Shown piece by piece: positions 46,818-57,407 of a stretch of 64,000 bases of DNA. Numbering within the stretch: the first letter of the stretch is position 1; every line of letters starts with the position of its first letter. The position numbers and the translations under genes are program-made. The stretch comes from Artocarpus heterophyllus (taxonomy: Eukaryota > Streptophyta > Magnoliopsida > Rosales > Moraceae), in contig CM046338.1 in the NCBI GenBank assembly GCA_025403435.1, forward strand, positions 17,855,316-17,919,315. The letters are read 5' to 3'. The notes below the pieces were generated by a model that worked only from the letters and a program-made list of their open reading frames with translations, was not told where the DNA came from and did not search any database.

Positions 46818-49800
46818 CTAAGTGAGTAAATACTGCAAATTTCGCATCCCCATAGCTTCCACATGCCTTTCGAAGACTCTCCCAGAAAGTGTCTTCGTAA
46901 ATGGATCAGCTAAATTGTCCTCTGACGCGATCTTGCACACCGTGACATGCCCGCTCTCAACGAAGTCCTTTATCACATGATACTTCCGATCAATATGCTT
47001 ACTCTTCTTGTGAAATCTTGGTTCCTTAGCATTAGCTACCGCCGCACTGTTATCACAGTACAGTGATACCGCTTTATCCATACCAGGAACTACCTCAAGA
47101 TCCCCAAGGAACTTGCGGAGCCACACTGCTTCTTTCGAAGCATCACTAGCCGCCACATACTCGGCCTCCATCGTTGAATCCGAAGTGCAATCTTGCTTCG
47201 CACTTCTCCAACTGATGGCACCGCCACCTAGAGTAAACACAAACCCTGAAGTCGATTTCCTAGAATCCAGGCAGGATTGAAAATCCGAATCAGTGTATCC
47301 TAGAGGAGTTAAATCCTCACCCGAATACACAAGCATATACTCACGAGTCCTTCTCAGGTACTTGAAAATATGCTTTACCGCAACCCAATGGTTTGGTCCT
47401 GGATCCGCCTGAAATCGACTCACAATCCCGACCGCATAGCTAATATCTGGTCGAGTGCAAAGCATGGCATACATGAGACTACCTACTGCCGAAGCATAAG
47501 GCACCTTCTTCATGTATTCTCTTTCTTCATAAGACTTTGGAGAGTCTTTCTTAGAAAGAGTAATTCCAGACCTAGATGGTTGCCCACCTTTCTTGGAATC
47601 CTGCATTGCAAACCTCCTGAGAATTTTATCTATGTACCCGGCCTGTGACAAAGCTATCATTTTGTTCTTCCTATCCCGAAAGATCTGGATACCGAGAACA
47701 AAATTAGCCTCACCCAAGTCCTTCATGTCAAACTGCTTGGTCAACCATAATTTGACCGATGACAACGCCCCAACGTCATTGCCAATTAGCAGAATGTCAT
47801 CTACATAGAGTAGTAGAAAAACCACCTTCCCATTCTTAATGTGTTTGTAAACACATGGTTCATCCATATTTTGTGAGAACCCATAAGTCTTGATCACTTG
47901 ATCAAATCTTATGTTCCAAGAACGAGAAGCCTGCTTAAGTCCATAAATAGACTTTAGCAACTTACAAATCTTACCCTCTTGACCCGTGACCTTGAACCCG
48001 TCTAGTTGTTCCATATAAATGGACTCATCAAGATAGCCATTTAGAAAAGCCGTCTTGACATCCATCTGCCAAATCTCGTAGTCGAGAGCGGCAGCTATGG
48101 ACAAGAGAATCCGGATGGACTTAAGCATGGCTACAGGCGAAAAGGTTTCCTCATAATCGATTCCTTCCTTTTGCGTATAACCCTTAGCTACCAGTCTAGC
48201 CTTAAAGGTTTCGACCTTTCCATCCACTCCTCTTTTCCTCTTGTAGATCCACTTACACCCTATGGGTTTTACCCCTTCGGGAAGATCCACAAGCTCCCAG
48301 ACCCGATTAGTCTCCATAGACTTCATCTCAATGTTCATGGCCTCTGTCCAGAGTCTTGAATCAACATCCTCCATAGCTTCTGCGTAAGTATAAGGATCCC
48401 TGTCATGTTCATCCGGTTCAGCCAAAAAGACCTCCCCATTGAACATATACCTCTCAGGTTGACGCCCGATCCTCCCACTACGCCGAAGCCCCTGAGGTTG
48501 TTGTTCAGGTTTGTTTGGTTTTTCTACACCGATCGGAATGGTTTCGTTCGGAACCTCCGGAGTAAACGGATTACCCCTCAACTCCTCAAGCACCACTTTG
48601 CTTTGAGGTTTAAAGTCGTTCATGTAACTCTCCTCAAGGAAAGTTGCATTAGTTGAAACCACGACTTTATTTTCCTTTGGGTTATAAAAATAACCCCCTT
48701 TAGTCCCTTTTGGATATCCTACAAACACGCAAACTTCTGAACGTGCTTCCAACTTATTCGGATCCTTAAACAGGACATGAGCTGGACATCCCCATATGCG
48801 AATATGGTTTAAGGATGTCTTCCGTCTTGTCCACAACTCGTGAGGAGTTTTAGGGACCGATTTTGAAGGCACATTGTTCAAAAGATAACATGCGGTTTGT
48901 AGTGCATATCCCCAAAAGGATAAAGGCAATGATGAATAACTCATCATGGACCGAATCATGTCCAACAAAGTCCTATTCCTTCTCTCTGCTACGCCATTCT
49001 GCTGCGGAGTGCCCGGCGCAGTCAAATGGGATAAAATCCCATTCTCTAACAAGTGTCCCAAGAACTCATCAGAAAGGTATTCCCCACCTCGATCTGATCG
49101 AAGTGCCTTTATGGGTCTACCCAATTGCTTTTCCACTTCAGCCCGAAACTCCCTGAATTTATCATAAGTTTCGCTTTTGTGGTGCATTAGGTACACATGC
49201 CCATATCTAGAGTAATCGTCAATAAAAGTAACGAAATACTCATACCCTCCTCGTGCCCGGATGTTCATCGGTCCGCAAACATCACTATGCACAAGTTCTA
49301 GAACCCCTTCGGCCCTATTGCCCTTAGACCCGTATGGTCTTTTGGTCATTTTACCCTCCAAACAAGACTCACATTGAGGTATAGATTCCACCTTTAAGTG
49401 ACTTAAAGGTCCATCCCTTACCAACCTTTGAATCCTATTTAGGTTAATATGGCCAAGGCGCAAATGCCAAAGATAAGTCTTATTAGAGTGAGAAGTTTTA
49501 AGTCTTTTTGAGTTATTATCATTTATCTCAGCATTAAGCAATAGGTCCATCTTAGGTTTGATAAAATATAGATTATTTTGCATCCATCCAGAACAGATAA
49601 AAGATTTGTTTTTACGAATCACCACTTTTTCATTAAAACATACCACGTAGGAGTCTTTAAATAAAGAAGATACAGAAATTAAATTCCTTTTAAATTTAGG
49701 AACATAAAAACAATCTCGCAAAATTAAACTCCTATAATTATCAAAATAAAGATGGACATCTCCCACTGCTTCCGCTGAGACCAAGGATCCATCGCCCATC

Positions 49801-50771
49801 CGAAGCGTTAAGTCTTCACGAAGTAGACTTCTCGTTTCTTTGAATCCCTGCAGAGAAACACAAACATGATTAGTTGCACCAGAATCTATGACCCAAATGT
49901 CACTGGATTCCTCAACCAAACAAGTTTCTAAATATAGAAGATCACACCTACCTCCCTTGGAAAGGAAGTCCTTGCAATGCTTCTTTATATGCCCGACCTT
50001 ACCACAAAAGAAGCACTTAAGCTTCTTTGGGTTCTTCTTCTTCTTCTTCTTGCTCTTGGTAGCAATAGGAATAGAAGACTTCCCACTCTTGGCCCGTTGT
50101 TTCTTTCCATTCCCAGAGTTAGGATTGGAAACAGAAGCAGCTACCAAATTGGCCTCTCCACCAGCAGGAGACTCCCTGATCAGCAGTTCAAACTCTTGTA
50201 ACTGTTTCATCAGTTCTGTCAAGGTCATATCCCGTCTATTGCTTAGATTAAAAGTAGCTCTAAACGGAATAAATTCCTTAGACAGAGTCTCAAAGACCAT
50301 AGTCATCTGAGTTTCAGCATCGATGTCGGCTCCATTGGTTTGAGCCTCAGCGAGGTAACCCATGACCAACATCATGTGCTCCTTTACAGATGTCCCCGGT
50401 CTCTGTCTACAGTTTAAGAGTTTCCGAAGCGCCCCTTGCCGCTTTGTTATGGCCTGGCCTCCAAACATGTCCTCAAGATTATCCAAGATCTGCTTCGCAG
50501 TCTCATAATCCTGATGTTGAGCCTGTAGCACGTTATTCATGCTAGCCATAACATAGCAGCGGGCCTGATCATTAGCATCTTTCCAGCGTTCGTACGCTTG
50601 GAATTGCTCATTACTTGAGTCTCCCGTAGGCTCGGGAGGACAAGGAGTTGTCAGAACATATTTCAGTTTCTCAAAGGAAAAGACGATGTCCAGGTTCCGT
50701 TTCCAATCATTATAGTTCTCACCGGTCAATTGGTTTTTGTCAAGTATCGATGATAAAGCGTTTTTAGACAT
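46818..50771 (-). CDS. Copia gag-pol polyprotein, 1,317 aa, intact
   Basis: The frame is open from 50,816; I prefer the start at 50,771 ([10 protein letters not shown]) because this is the usual Copia gag N-terminus, and the 15 codons before it look like leader. Order along the protein: a gag UBN2-type region; a CCHC zinc knuckle [14 protein letters not shown] (about 49,974-50,017); an aspartic protease with DSGATNHV (about 49,880); a GAG-pre-integrase HLRLGHINL; an integrase with HSDVCGP, DRGGEY and a GVAERRNR segment; a reverse transcriptase with YVDDILL (about 47,795-47,810); and RNase H with AEYVAAS and YCDNSAAV. No stop or shift was found. It supplies capsid protein and all enzymes for reverse transcription and integration. 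Confidence 0.95.
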   Translation of the reverse strand: MSKNALSSILDKNQLTGENYNDWKRNLDIVFSFEKLKYVLTTPCPPEPTGDSSNEQFQAYERWKDANDQARCYVMASMNNVLQAQHQDYETAKQILDNLEDMFGGQAITKRQGALRKLLNCRQRPGTSVKEHMMLVMGYLAEAQTNGADIDAETQMTMVFETLSKEFIPFRATFNLSNRRDMTLTELMKQLQEFELLIRESPAGGEANLVAASVSNPNSGNGKKQRAKSGKSSIPIATKSKKKKKKNPKKLKCFFCGKVGHIKKHCKDFLSKGGRCDLLYLETCLVEESSDIWVIDSGATNHVCVSLQGFKETRSLLREDLTLRMGDGSLVSAEAVGDVHLYFDNYRSLILRDCFYVPKFKRNLISVSSLFKDSYVVCFNEKVVIRKNKSFICSGWMQNNLYFIKPKMDLLLNAEINDNNSKRLKTSHSNKTYLWHLRLGHINLNRIQRLVRDGPLSHLKVESIPQCESCLEGKMTKRPYGSKGNRAEGVLELVHSDVCGPMNIRARGGYEYFVTFIDDYSRYGHVYLMHHKSETYDKFREFRAEVEKQLGRPIKALRSDRGGEYLSDEFLGHLLENGILSHLTAPGTPQQNGVAERRNRTLLDMIRSMMSYSSLPLSFWGYALQTACYLLNNVPSKSVPKTPHELWTRRKTSLNHIRIWGCPAHVLFKDPNKLEARSEVCVFVGYPKGTKGGYFYNPKENKVVVSTNATFLEESYMNDFKPQSKVVLEELRGNPFTPEVPNETIPIGVEKPNKPEQQPQGLRRSGRIGRQPERYMFNGEVFLAEPDEHDRDPYTYAEAMEDVDSRLWTEAMNIEMKSMETNRVWELVDLPEGVKPIGCKWIYKRKRGVDGKVETFKARLVAKGYTQKEGIDYEETFSPVAMLKSIRILLSIAAALDYEIWQMDVKTAFLNGYLDESIYMEQLDGFKVTGQEGKICKLLKSIYGLKQASRSWNIRFDQVIKTYGFSQNMDEPCVYKHIKNGKVVFLLLYVDDILLIGNDVGALSSVKLWLTKQFDMKDLGEANFVLGIQIFRDRKNKMIALSQAGYIDKILRRFAMQDSKKGGQPSRSGITLSKKDSPKSYEEREYMKKVPYASAVGSLMYAMLCTRPDISYAVGIVSRFQADPGPNHWVAVKHIFKYLRRTREYMLVYSGEDLTPLGYTDSDFQSCLDSRKSTSGFVFTLGGGAISWRSAKQDCTSDSTMEAEYVAASDASKEAVWLRKFLGDLEVVPGMDKAVSLYCDNSAAVANAKEPRFHKKSKHIDRKYHVIKDFVESGHVTVCKIASEDNLADPFTKTLSGRVFERHVEAMGMRNLQYLLT

Positions 50772-50934
50772 TTTCAATCTACAATAAAGAATCATATACC
50801 AAACATAAGCAAACATATATAATAATTTAGTAAGATAACATAATCATGTAAAATTATACAAATGTGTTTATGTGTCAAAACCTTGAAAATATCACAACCT
50901 TACAACGATAATTCCCAACTCAGAATTCAACAAG

Positions 50935-51240
50935 CTCCTAGGGGAGTCATGCCAAATTCAATCAGGAACACGGATCCCCTCCTGATTAATATATGCCATC
51001 CAGGACCCGTATGATCCAGCATATACTAATAATCGTTTCTTTGGCCATTAATTTTATTAACAGAGCTCCTAGGGGAGGTTAATAATAAAGTTAACGTGAG
51101 TGTATAACCACCGTTTTAATATTTTATCCATGATTTATAATCACCACCTAGGGGTGTGCAACCATAAATCATACTAAAATACCTTATCCTTTCAGAGATC
51201 CAATCTGGTACATGATAGAAATCCCTTCCTAGGGGTTGGG
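50935..51240 (-). other. Series of four hairpins with CCTAGGGG core in the Copia leader
   Basis: CTCCTAGGGGAG (50,935-50,946 and 51,066-51,077), CACCTAGGGGTG (51,145-51,156) and a CCCTTCCTAGGGGTTGGG variant (51,223-51,240). Each sits inside a different outer stem: GAATT/AATTC, TTTATTAAC/GTTAATAA, ATGATTTAT/ATAAATCAT and ACATGAT/ATCATGT. The structure repeats while the stem sequences differ. Position: between the primer site and gag, 160-470 nt upstream of gag. RNA function is inferred. Confidence 0.7.
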
Positions 51241-51735
51241 ACCATCATGTTCTTCCTATGGACCAACGATGGAGGCCTTAGGTTCTCTCTTCGAAAACCT
51301 TCTCCCACTCAATCTTTTGAAGTCAAGGTTTTATTTTAAAAATTATGCATGAACAATTTTAATATGAGCGGCACTCCCTATTCTATATGACATGTTATCA
51401 ATATACATGGTAAATTATATTATAATGCAGACAAGCAAAGCAATCAAGCAAAGCTACAAGCATAATAATAACCGTAATATTATGGTTCCACCCTAGAGAA
51501 TAGAAAAAATAAGATTACAAGAGAATAATCGAGACATTTATCGATTCTTCATCCTTGAATCCTTAAGCTGTATCCTTCTTCATGTAATATCCATCTTCAA
51601 GTCCTCAATCCCGTATGAATCGAACACTTCATATTTCCGGTCATATCCAAATTTAATGTTTCTCAGAATCGTCCCAAAAATAAAATTAAAACTGCACTGA
51701 AAAAATCGCACCTTTTCTGGACACCTGGCAGCTCT

Positions 51736-51924
51736 CGGTCGGCAGGCCGATCTGGGTGATCGGTCTGCCGATCATGGTGGTTCGGCCTGCCGAACATGAA
51801 GGTTCGGCCTGCCGGCAGAGCACCAAAATTTCTGCCCCACTGTCGGCCTGCCGGACCGTACGTCCGGCCTCCCGATCTGTGACCTTCGGCCTGCCGAACT
51901 GTGAGGTCCGGCATGCCGACCGAG
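51736..51924. repeat. Palindrome cluster in the Copia leader, eight units
   Basis: Eight units of about 20-25 bp with cores such as TTCGGCCTGCCGAA, TCGGCAGGCCGA and CCGGCATGCCGA, the same word as in the LTR clusters. The local GC content is far above the surroundings. A 107-codon minus-strand frame (51,663-51,986) through it looks like a by-product of the repeats. Confidence 0.85.
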
Positions 51925-52412
51925 CAGAAAGCCCTCAATCCAGAAAATACAATTTTAATGCAATTCATCAATTTTATTTTCAACAATTCAAAAACATAAA
52001 ATTAGAGACTCAGGAAATACCTGGAGGCGCCATCATCTATCTTCAAGATCCGACTTCTCGTTCCGTCTTCTCCGAATAATTATTTAATTACAAAATTCTT
52101 ACAAATTAAATAATAATTCCTAGACGGAGATGATAGTCCGCCATCTAATTACATGAAAAACTTAGATACACATTCTAACCTCTAAGGAACCATAACCGGT
52201 ATTAATTAATTAATAAATAATTAAACAACAATTTAATCAACCATAATTAATTAATAAACATTCACCATATAATCCATGACAACATATATATTATATAGAA
52301 ACCCAGAGTGCCATCTCTCTACAAAATTTAATTCAAGCATTGGAGAGATTAAGATCACAAAATTTATGCATACAACATGACCACAAACTTGCAAATTTAT
52401 GTAAAAACCTCG

Positions 52413-52424
52413 GCTCTGATACCA
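52413..52424 (-). other. Primer-binding site (initiator tRNA-Met type)
   Basis: On the minus strand, TGGTATCAGAGC follows the 5' LTR after two bases. This is the standard Copia primer site complementary to initiator tRNA-Met. Confidence 0.9.
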
Positions 52425-52818
52425 ATTGTTGGAAACAAAGTGCGCAGCGGAATTTTTAAAAAATTTTTCATCAGAGTATTTTCCAAAACACAAGTTTGAC
52501 ATGTTATATGTATAAATTAAACAGATCTCACTAACCTCAGTGTGCTGAAGAACCTCCGCGACCTGTGTAGAGAAGTAACGTTCCAGAAGAGCCTCAACCA
52601 ACTGGTCTTCTTTGCTATTCTCTATCCACAACCGGAGTGAGTGTGGGCTCACACGTACAGCTCTTCCACCGGTGACTCTCCTTCCAACCAATAGAGAGAA
52701 CCCAAAGCTAGTGTTCGTGATTTATGAACAAAAGCTCTCAGGGAGTTTTAAGATGCTCACTAGAAGAGTATCACTCTTAATCTCTCAAATTGATCTGAGT
52801 AAATCATTAGACTCACTC

Positions 52819-52829
52819 CCTTTTTATAC
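52819..52829 (-). promoter_or_regulatory. TATA box of the genomic Copia promoter
   Basis: GTATAAAAAGG on the minus strand in the 5' LTR. The palindrome cluster lies about 120-205 bp upstream, where an enhancer would be expected. Confidence 0.6.
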
Positions 52830-52947
52830 CTATTGGTCCTTGGGGTCAGTCCATATCAGATTAGGTCTCAAAAATCGAAATAGAATCAAGTTCGGATCAA
52901 TATCTGATAAGATACGCGTGAAAAACGCGTAATCTTAGCTGTCGCGG

Positions 52948-53032
52948 TCGGCATGCCGAACTGTGAGATAGGCAGGCCGAACTGGCCAGTTCGGCAGGCC
53001 GAACACGTCATTCGGCATGCCGAACTGCCGAG
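52948..53032. repeat. Palindrome cluster in U3 of the 5' LTR
   Basis: Copy of the cluster at 45,290-45,374, without differences that I can see. Confidence 0.85.
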
Positions 53033-54461
53033 AAAAAATCTCCGCGAATCTTTTATTTTCCACCCGAGATTCTAAAGGATAAAGTCTCAGTTTTGATTCA
53101 AATAGCTCAATAGAAAAGATATCTGATCAAAACAAACTTTATCAAGATAATCTCTAAGAAAATAAATCAATTCACAATAATTCTACAAGTTTATCTTGTT
53201 CTAATTGTCCAAAATTAAAACAACCGATAAACAGACAAGAATTATCCGAACGCCATAATTCAACAAGTTCATCTTGAACTAATTTCTTACATAATTAATT
53301 CAACCGATAAACAGACATGAATTATTTGATTCTTATAAATTTTAAACCAATCTGATAAATCCGACATAAGTCACCAATTATTGGAAAAGCACGCCGTGTC
53401 GTTACAGGATTTTGTGAGCTAGCAAAGGGGACCAAAATGGACCTATAAAGTTCAAGCTCATGATAATTATGAAACCCAATATCCCAGATATACATTTCAC
53501 AATTATCAACTCCAACGCTACTCCACTAAAAGCTTGGAGCTGCACTCTCGAATTTTATAGAATTACGAAGCTCGTGTAGCTAAGTCTCCATGACATATCA
53601 TAGTGTATCGCATCCCCATATGATCATCCATAATCGGCTTAAGGACAAGTTCTGTCTTACCTTCCCGATTATTTTTATCTTACGTTCCATTGTCTCACCA
53701 TTAGAAAACTTACCATCCAAAGATAGTATACCATTCGGTTACACCTATGTATCCAAATGGTTGAGCGCTCCAGTTTTCCAATTACAGGACAACGCATATA
53801 AGAGGATATCATTACTCCTAAAGAGGAGCTATGGATTCCATATCTATGAATAACAAGTCTACGCTACCAAGAGTCATGCCTCCAACGTACCGGCATGCAT
53901 GCCACTATAGAGATGTGGGAGTCACCCATTGGTACATCAAAAGACACAAGTCGAGACAACTGGCCCATTATTCATCTCAGGATTAAGATACAATACAAAT
54001 GATTGTCTAAAGTGAATCGATTTGACAAGACAGAATTATTAATCCAAATCAATTCACTTTATGTCCCGATCCAACACATCGTCACCTATGACAATGCGCC
54101 AATGTTTCTATTCACGGAGTCCAACTCCGATGGCTAAGACAAACCATCTTCCAAAAGGGATATAGACAACATAACAATCTTTACATGAATAAAGCGTCCA
54201 ACTTTATTCCCTCGATTGCGGATCATATATTTTAGACCATCACCTTAAGAGTCGTGTCTACCGCATAATCATCCCATCATATGCCCAACTCTTAAGGTTT
54301 AGACTGACAGTCTCAGACTACTGTTTGCTTATCATACATTCAACAAATATGAACGTAAAGAGGACAATATTTGGTATATATAAATGAATAAATTCTTTAT
54401 TGATAAAAATGTCTCCAAAAACGTATTACATTTTTACTCCTTAGAGCATACATGTCTAACA

Positions 54462-54466
54462 GTTTA
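54462..54466. repeat. Target-site duplication, right copy (GTTTA)
   Basis: Matches 44,764-44,768 exactly and marks the insertion point of the Copia element in the gypsy element. Confidence 0.9.
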
Positions 54467-56438
54467 ATCTCACAAGATTGGAACTTTGCAACTTCTTCTT
54501 TCACCTTTTGCAGATACTTGAGCATTACCCAATATTTGGTTTTGTACTTATCTGATCTGGTTTACGATAAGCTGATAATCACTATGGACTTTCAATGGGT
54601 CAGCCTTTAGGTGATGGGTGAGACGTAAACCCATTAGAATTGCTCCGTACTCTACTTCATTATTGGATGCTGTGAATTTAAATATCACTGTCGCTGTTAT
54701 CTTGTGGTTTTCTGGGCTTGCCAACATAACTCCTTCACCTGCACCACGTTCGTTCGACAAGCCGTCAACGTACAACTTCCATTTAGGTTGCTCCACCTTA
54801 GTCTTTGTCTTTGTGCCCCCTGGTCTAGCTATGAACTCAACAATAAAGTCAGCCAGGGCCTACCCCTTGATCATTGTGTGGCTTTGCAGTCTACATCAAA
54901 CTGACTTAGCTCGACAGACCTTTCTGCAGGTGACCTAACGTCTTTGGCATTTGAAGAGCTTACCTTAGAGGATAATTGGTTAAAAGGACCACTTTATGCT
55001 CTAAGAAATACCTTTTTAACTTTTTGGTAGACATAACCAGTGCTAGTGTAAGCTTTCTATCTTTGGATACCTTGTTTATGCATCAAGTAAACACTTGCTT
55101 GTGTAGTAATCTAGAAGCTGAGCTTTCTTTCCTTCTCTTATCAAAACCGAGCTTAGGGCATGAGACCATACAACCAAATAAATATAGAGGGTCTCCCTGA
55201 TAAAGCTTTAGAAAATAATGAAGGCTTCCTTAGATACTCCTTAAGGAACTTGAAAAGCTCGTGACATTCCGTCGTCCATTCGAGTAGCTTTCTTCCTTTC
55301 AAAATGTCAAAGAATGGCACACTTATTAGTCACCCTTGAGATAAAATGGTTGAGAGCTACAACACAACCTGTCAACTTTTGCACCTCATTGGCCTTCTAT
55401 AGTGCCTCCATATACAACAATGCCTGAATCTTGGGTGGTTTAGCCTTAATGCCTCAACTGCTAACTATGAACCCTAGAAACTTCCCAAGACCACTCCAAA
55501 TGCACACTTCAAAGGATTGAACTTCATCTTGTATTTCTTCGAGATCTAGAACATCTCATCTAGGTGTGTGACATGTAAACTTGCTTTCATAGACTTTACT
55601 AGCATATCGTCGACATATACTTCCATTGTTTCTCTATTTGCTTGGCAAACATCTTGTTCACCAAGAGTTTGTATGTTGCCCCTCTGTTTTTCAACCCAAA
55701 GGGTGTGACGAGATAATAGTACAACCCCCTATCAGTGATAAAAAATGTGTGCTCTTGATCTCATGGGTGCACTGGGATCTAGTTATAGCCTAAATAGGCA
55801 TCCATGAAACTTAACAATTCAAGTCTCGTTGTGGCATAGACCAGCTGATTAATCCGTGGGAGAGGGAAACTGACATTTGGAGATGCCTTGTAAAGGTCGC
55901 TAAAGTCTATATACATTATCCATTTCCCATTCAGCTTAGGGACAAGCACTGGATTGGAAATCCAATCAAGGTAATGTGATTCTCTGATAAATCCATTTTT
56001 CTTTAACTTGCTACCTCCTCTCGGAGCACTTCATAGCTCTTTAGGTTCATTGATCACCTCTTCTATCTTTTCGAAAGGTAGTTAGGGTCAATGTTAACAT
56101 GGTGGCAGGCGATCTCTGGGTTGAAATTGACCATATATTCATGTGTCTAGGTAAAGACATCTAAATTCTTGCTTATCTAAATTCTTGCTTAGAAATTTCA
56201 TGAGTTTGTCCATCTGTTTCTTCGTCAACACCGAATCAATCCTAAACACCTTTGATGAGTCTTGCTTATCCACCTTTATCTCGACAAGATCCTCAGCTGG
56301 CCTTGTTCCAGTGTTCCATTCTCCTACCTTTGGTCTTGGTCTTCCACCATAGGTCCTTGGTGAGCCACCCTCCTTTCCATTATCTTGGGGTCTACAGTAA
56401 GTTAACCTTGACTCGTATTGGTTTCCCGCTCATCTCGC
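54467..56438 (-). mobile_element. Ty3/gypsy reverse transcriptase-RNase H fragment (5' part of the split element)
   Basis: On the minus strand, IDFSDLYKASPNVSFPLPRI and LVTPFGLKNRGATYKLLVNKMF (about 55,640-55,920) are reverse transcriptase motifs. YVDDMLVKS lies near 55,590-55,620, and RNase H begins WKLYVDGLSNERGAGEGV (54,548-54,796). Several stops and frame changes break the text, so the element is dead. Wording resembles the Tat/Retand lineage. It joins 43,820-44,763 when the Copia insertion is removed. The upstream gag and LTR are not visible. Confidence 0.8.
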
Positions 56439-57407
56439 TATTGGAAAAGTAGTACGTAGTAGAAATTTAATTTTTTTTTTATATTAGAGTATTTTTCAAA
56501 ACACAAGTTTGACAAGCTATATGTATAAATTAACTAGATCTTGCTAACCTTTTTTTACCAAAGAGTACTTGCAATCTGTGAAGATAAGGGCGTTCTAGAA
56601 GAGCCTTAACCAACTAGTTTTCTTTGCTATTCTCTATCTACGATCAGAGTGCGCATGGGTGCACATCGTATAGCTTTTCCTTGTGACTCTCTATCCAACC
56701 AATTGAGAAAACCCAAAACTAAGGTTCGTGATTTGTAAAAAATAACTCTCAGGGGAGTTTCAGAGACTCACAGTATAAAGTGCTCACTCTTAATTTCTCA
56801 ACTGATCCTTATAACTATGAGTCTTACTCCCTATTTATAGAGGTTAGACAAAAATTCAAATCTGAATCAATATCTAATAAAAATTACCTCTAAAAACGTG
56901 TGATCAAAAATAATTTGGTCAGCAGGCCGAACTGGCAAATCAACCTGCCGAACTTAGTCCATCGGTAGATCGAACTGAAAAATCGGCCTGCCGAACTAAC
57001 AATAAAATGATCCCTGCAAATCTTTTTTTTTTTTCACCTGAGATTCTTAGAATAAAGTCTCAGTTTTAATTCAAATAACCTAAGAGAGAAGTTATATGAT
57101 TAAAACAGTTATATCTACAAATCTTTAGGAAAATAAATATTCCCGATAATTCAACAAGTTTATTTTGAATTACCTTACACAAAATTTATTCAACCGATAA
57201 ACAGACATGAATTATTTGATCCTATCAAATTTCAACGAATCTAATAATTTAACATAAGTCACCAATTTATTGAAAAAGCACGTCGTATCGTTACAGGATT
57301 TATTATAAGCTAGCAAAAGGGACTTGATGGACCTATATAGTTTAAGTTCTTGATAATTACGAAACCGAATATTCCAGATACACATTTCATAATTATCAAC
57401 TTTAACA
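56439..57407 (-). repeat. Short 3' LTR of the older Copia relative, 969 bp
   Basis: It starts TATTGGAAAAG and ends TTTAACA, and is alignable to the first 1.0 kb of the 2,035-bp LTR up to AATTATCAACT. The remaining 0.95 kb is absent, and the LTR end follows directly. It keeps the palindrome cluster (56,918-56,998), partly degraded, upstream of a TATA-like TATAAATAGGG near 56,830. Confidence 0.75.

Larger units (their letters stand above)
44769..54461 (-). mobile_element. Intact Ty1/Copia retrotransposon, 9,693 bp
   Basis: It has two 2,035-bp LTRs (44,769-46,803 and 52,427-54,461), GTTTA target duplications, a primer-binding site, a polypurine tract and one uninterrupted gag-pol frame. By eye the LTRs differ at four positions only: T/C in GTAATGTTCC/GTAACGTTCC, C/T in ATCTCCC/ATCTTCC, C/T in GCGCCCA/GCGTCCA and A/G in ACTAACAG/ACTGACAG. 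This implies a recent insertion. It lies inside a Ty3/gypsy element in the same orientation. Its 1.6-kb leader is unusual (see the hairpin and palindrome entries). It is the best candidate in the window for an element able to move. Confidence 0.95.
52427..54461 (-). repeat. 5' LTR of the intact Copia element
   Basis: Identical in length to the 3' LTR (2,035 bp) with four mismatches by eye. It contains the promoter (TATA at 52,819-52,829) and a copy of the palindrome cluster at 52,948-53,032. Confidence 0.95.

Noticed and set aside
49888..50310. 140-codon plus-strand frame opposite the Copia gag
   Set aside because: Antisense shadow of a conserved gag-protease coding region.
51663..51986. 107-codon Arg/Gly-rich minus-strand frame through the palindrome cluster
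   Set aside because: The repetitive GC-rich words keep the frame open by chance; no family resemblance and outside gag-pol.
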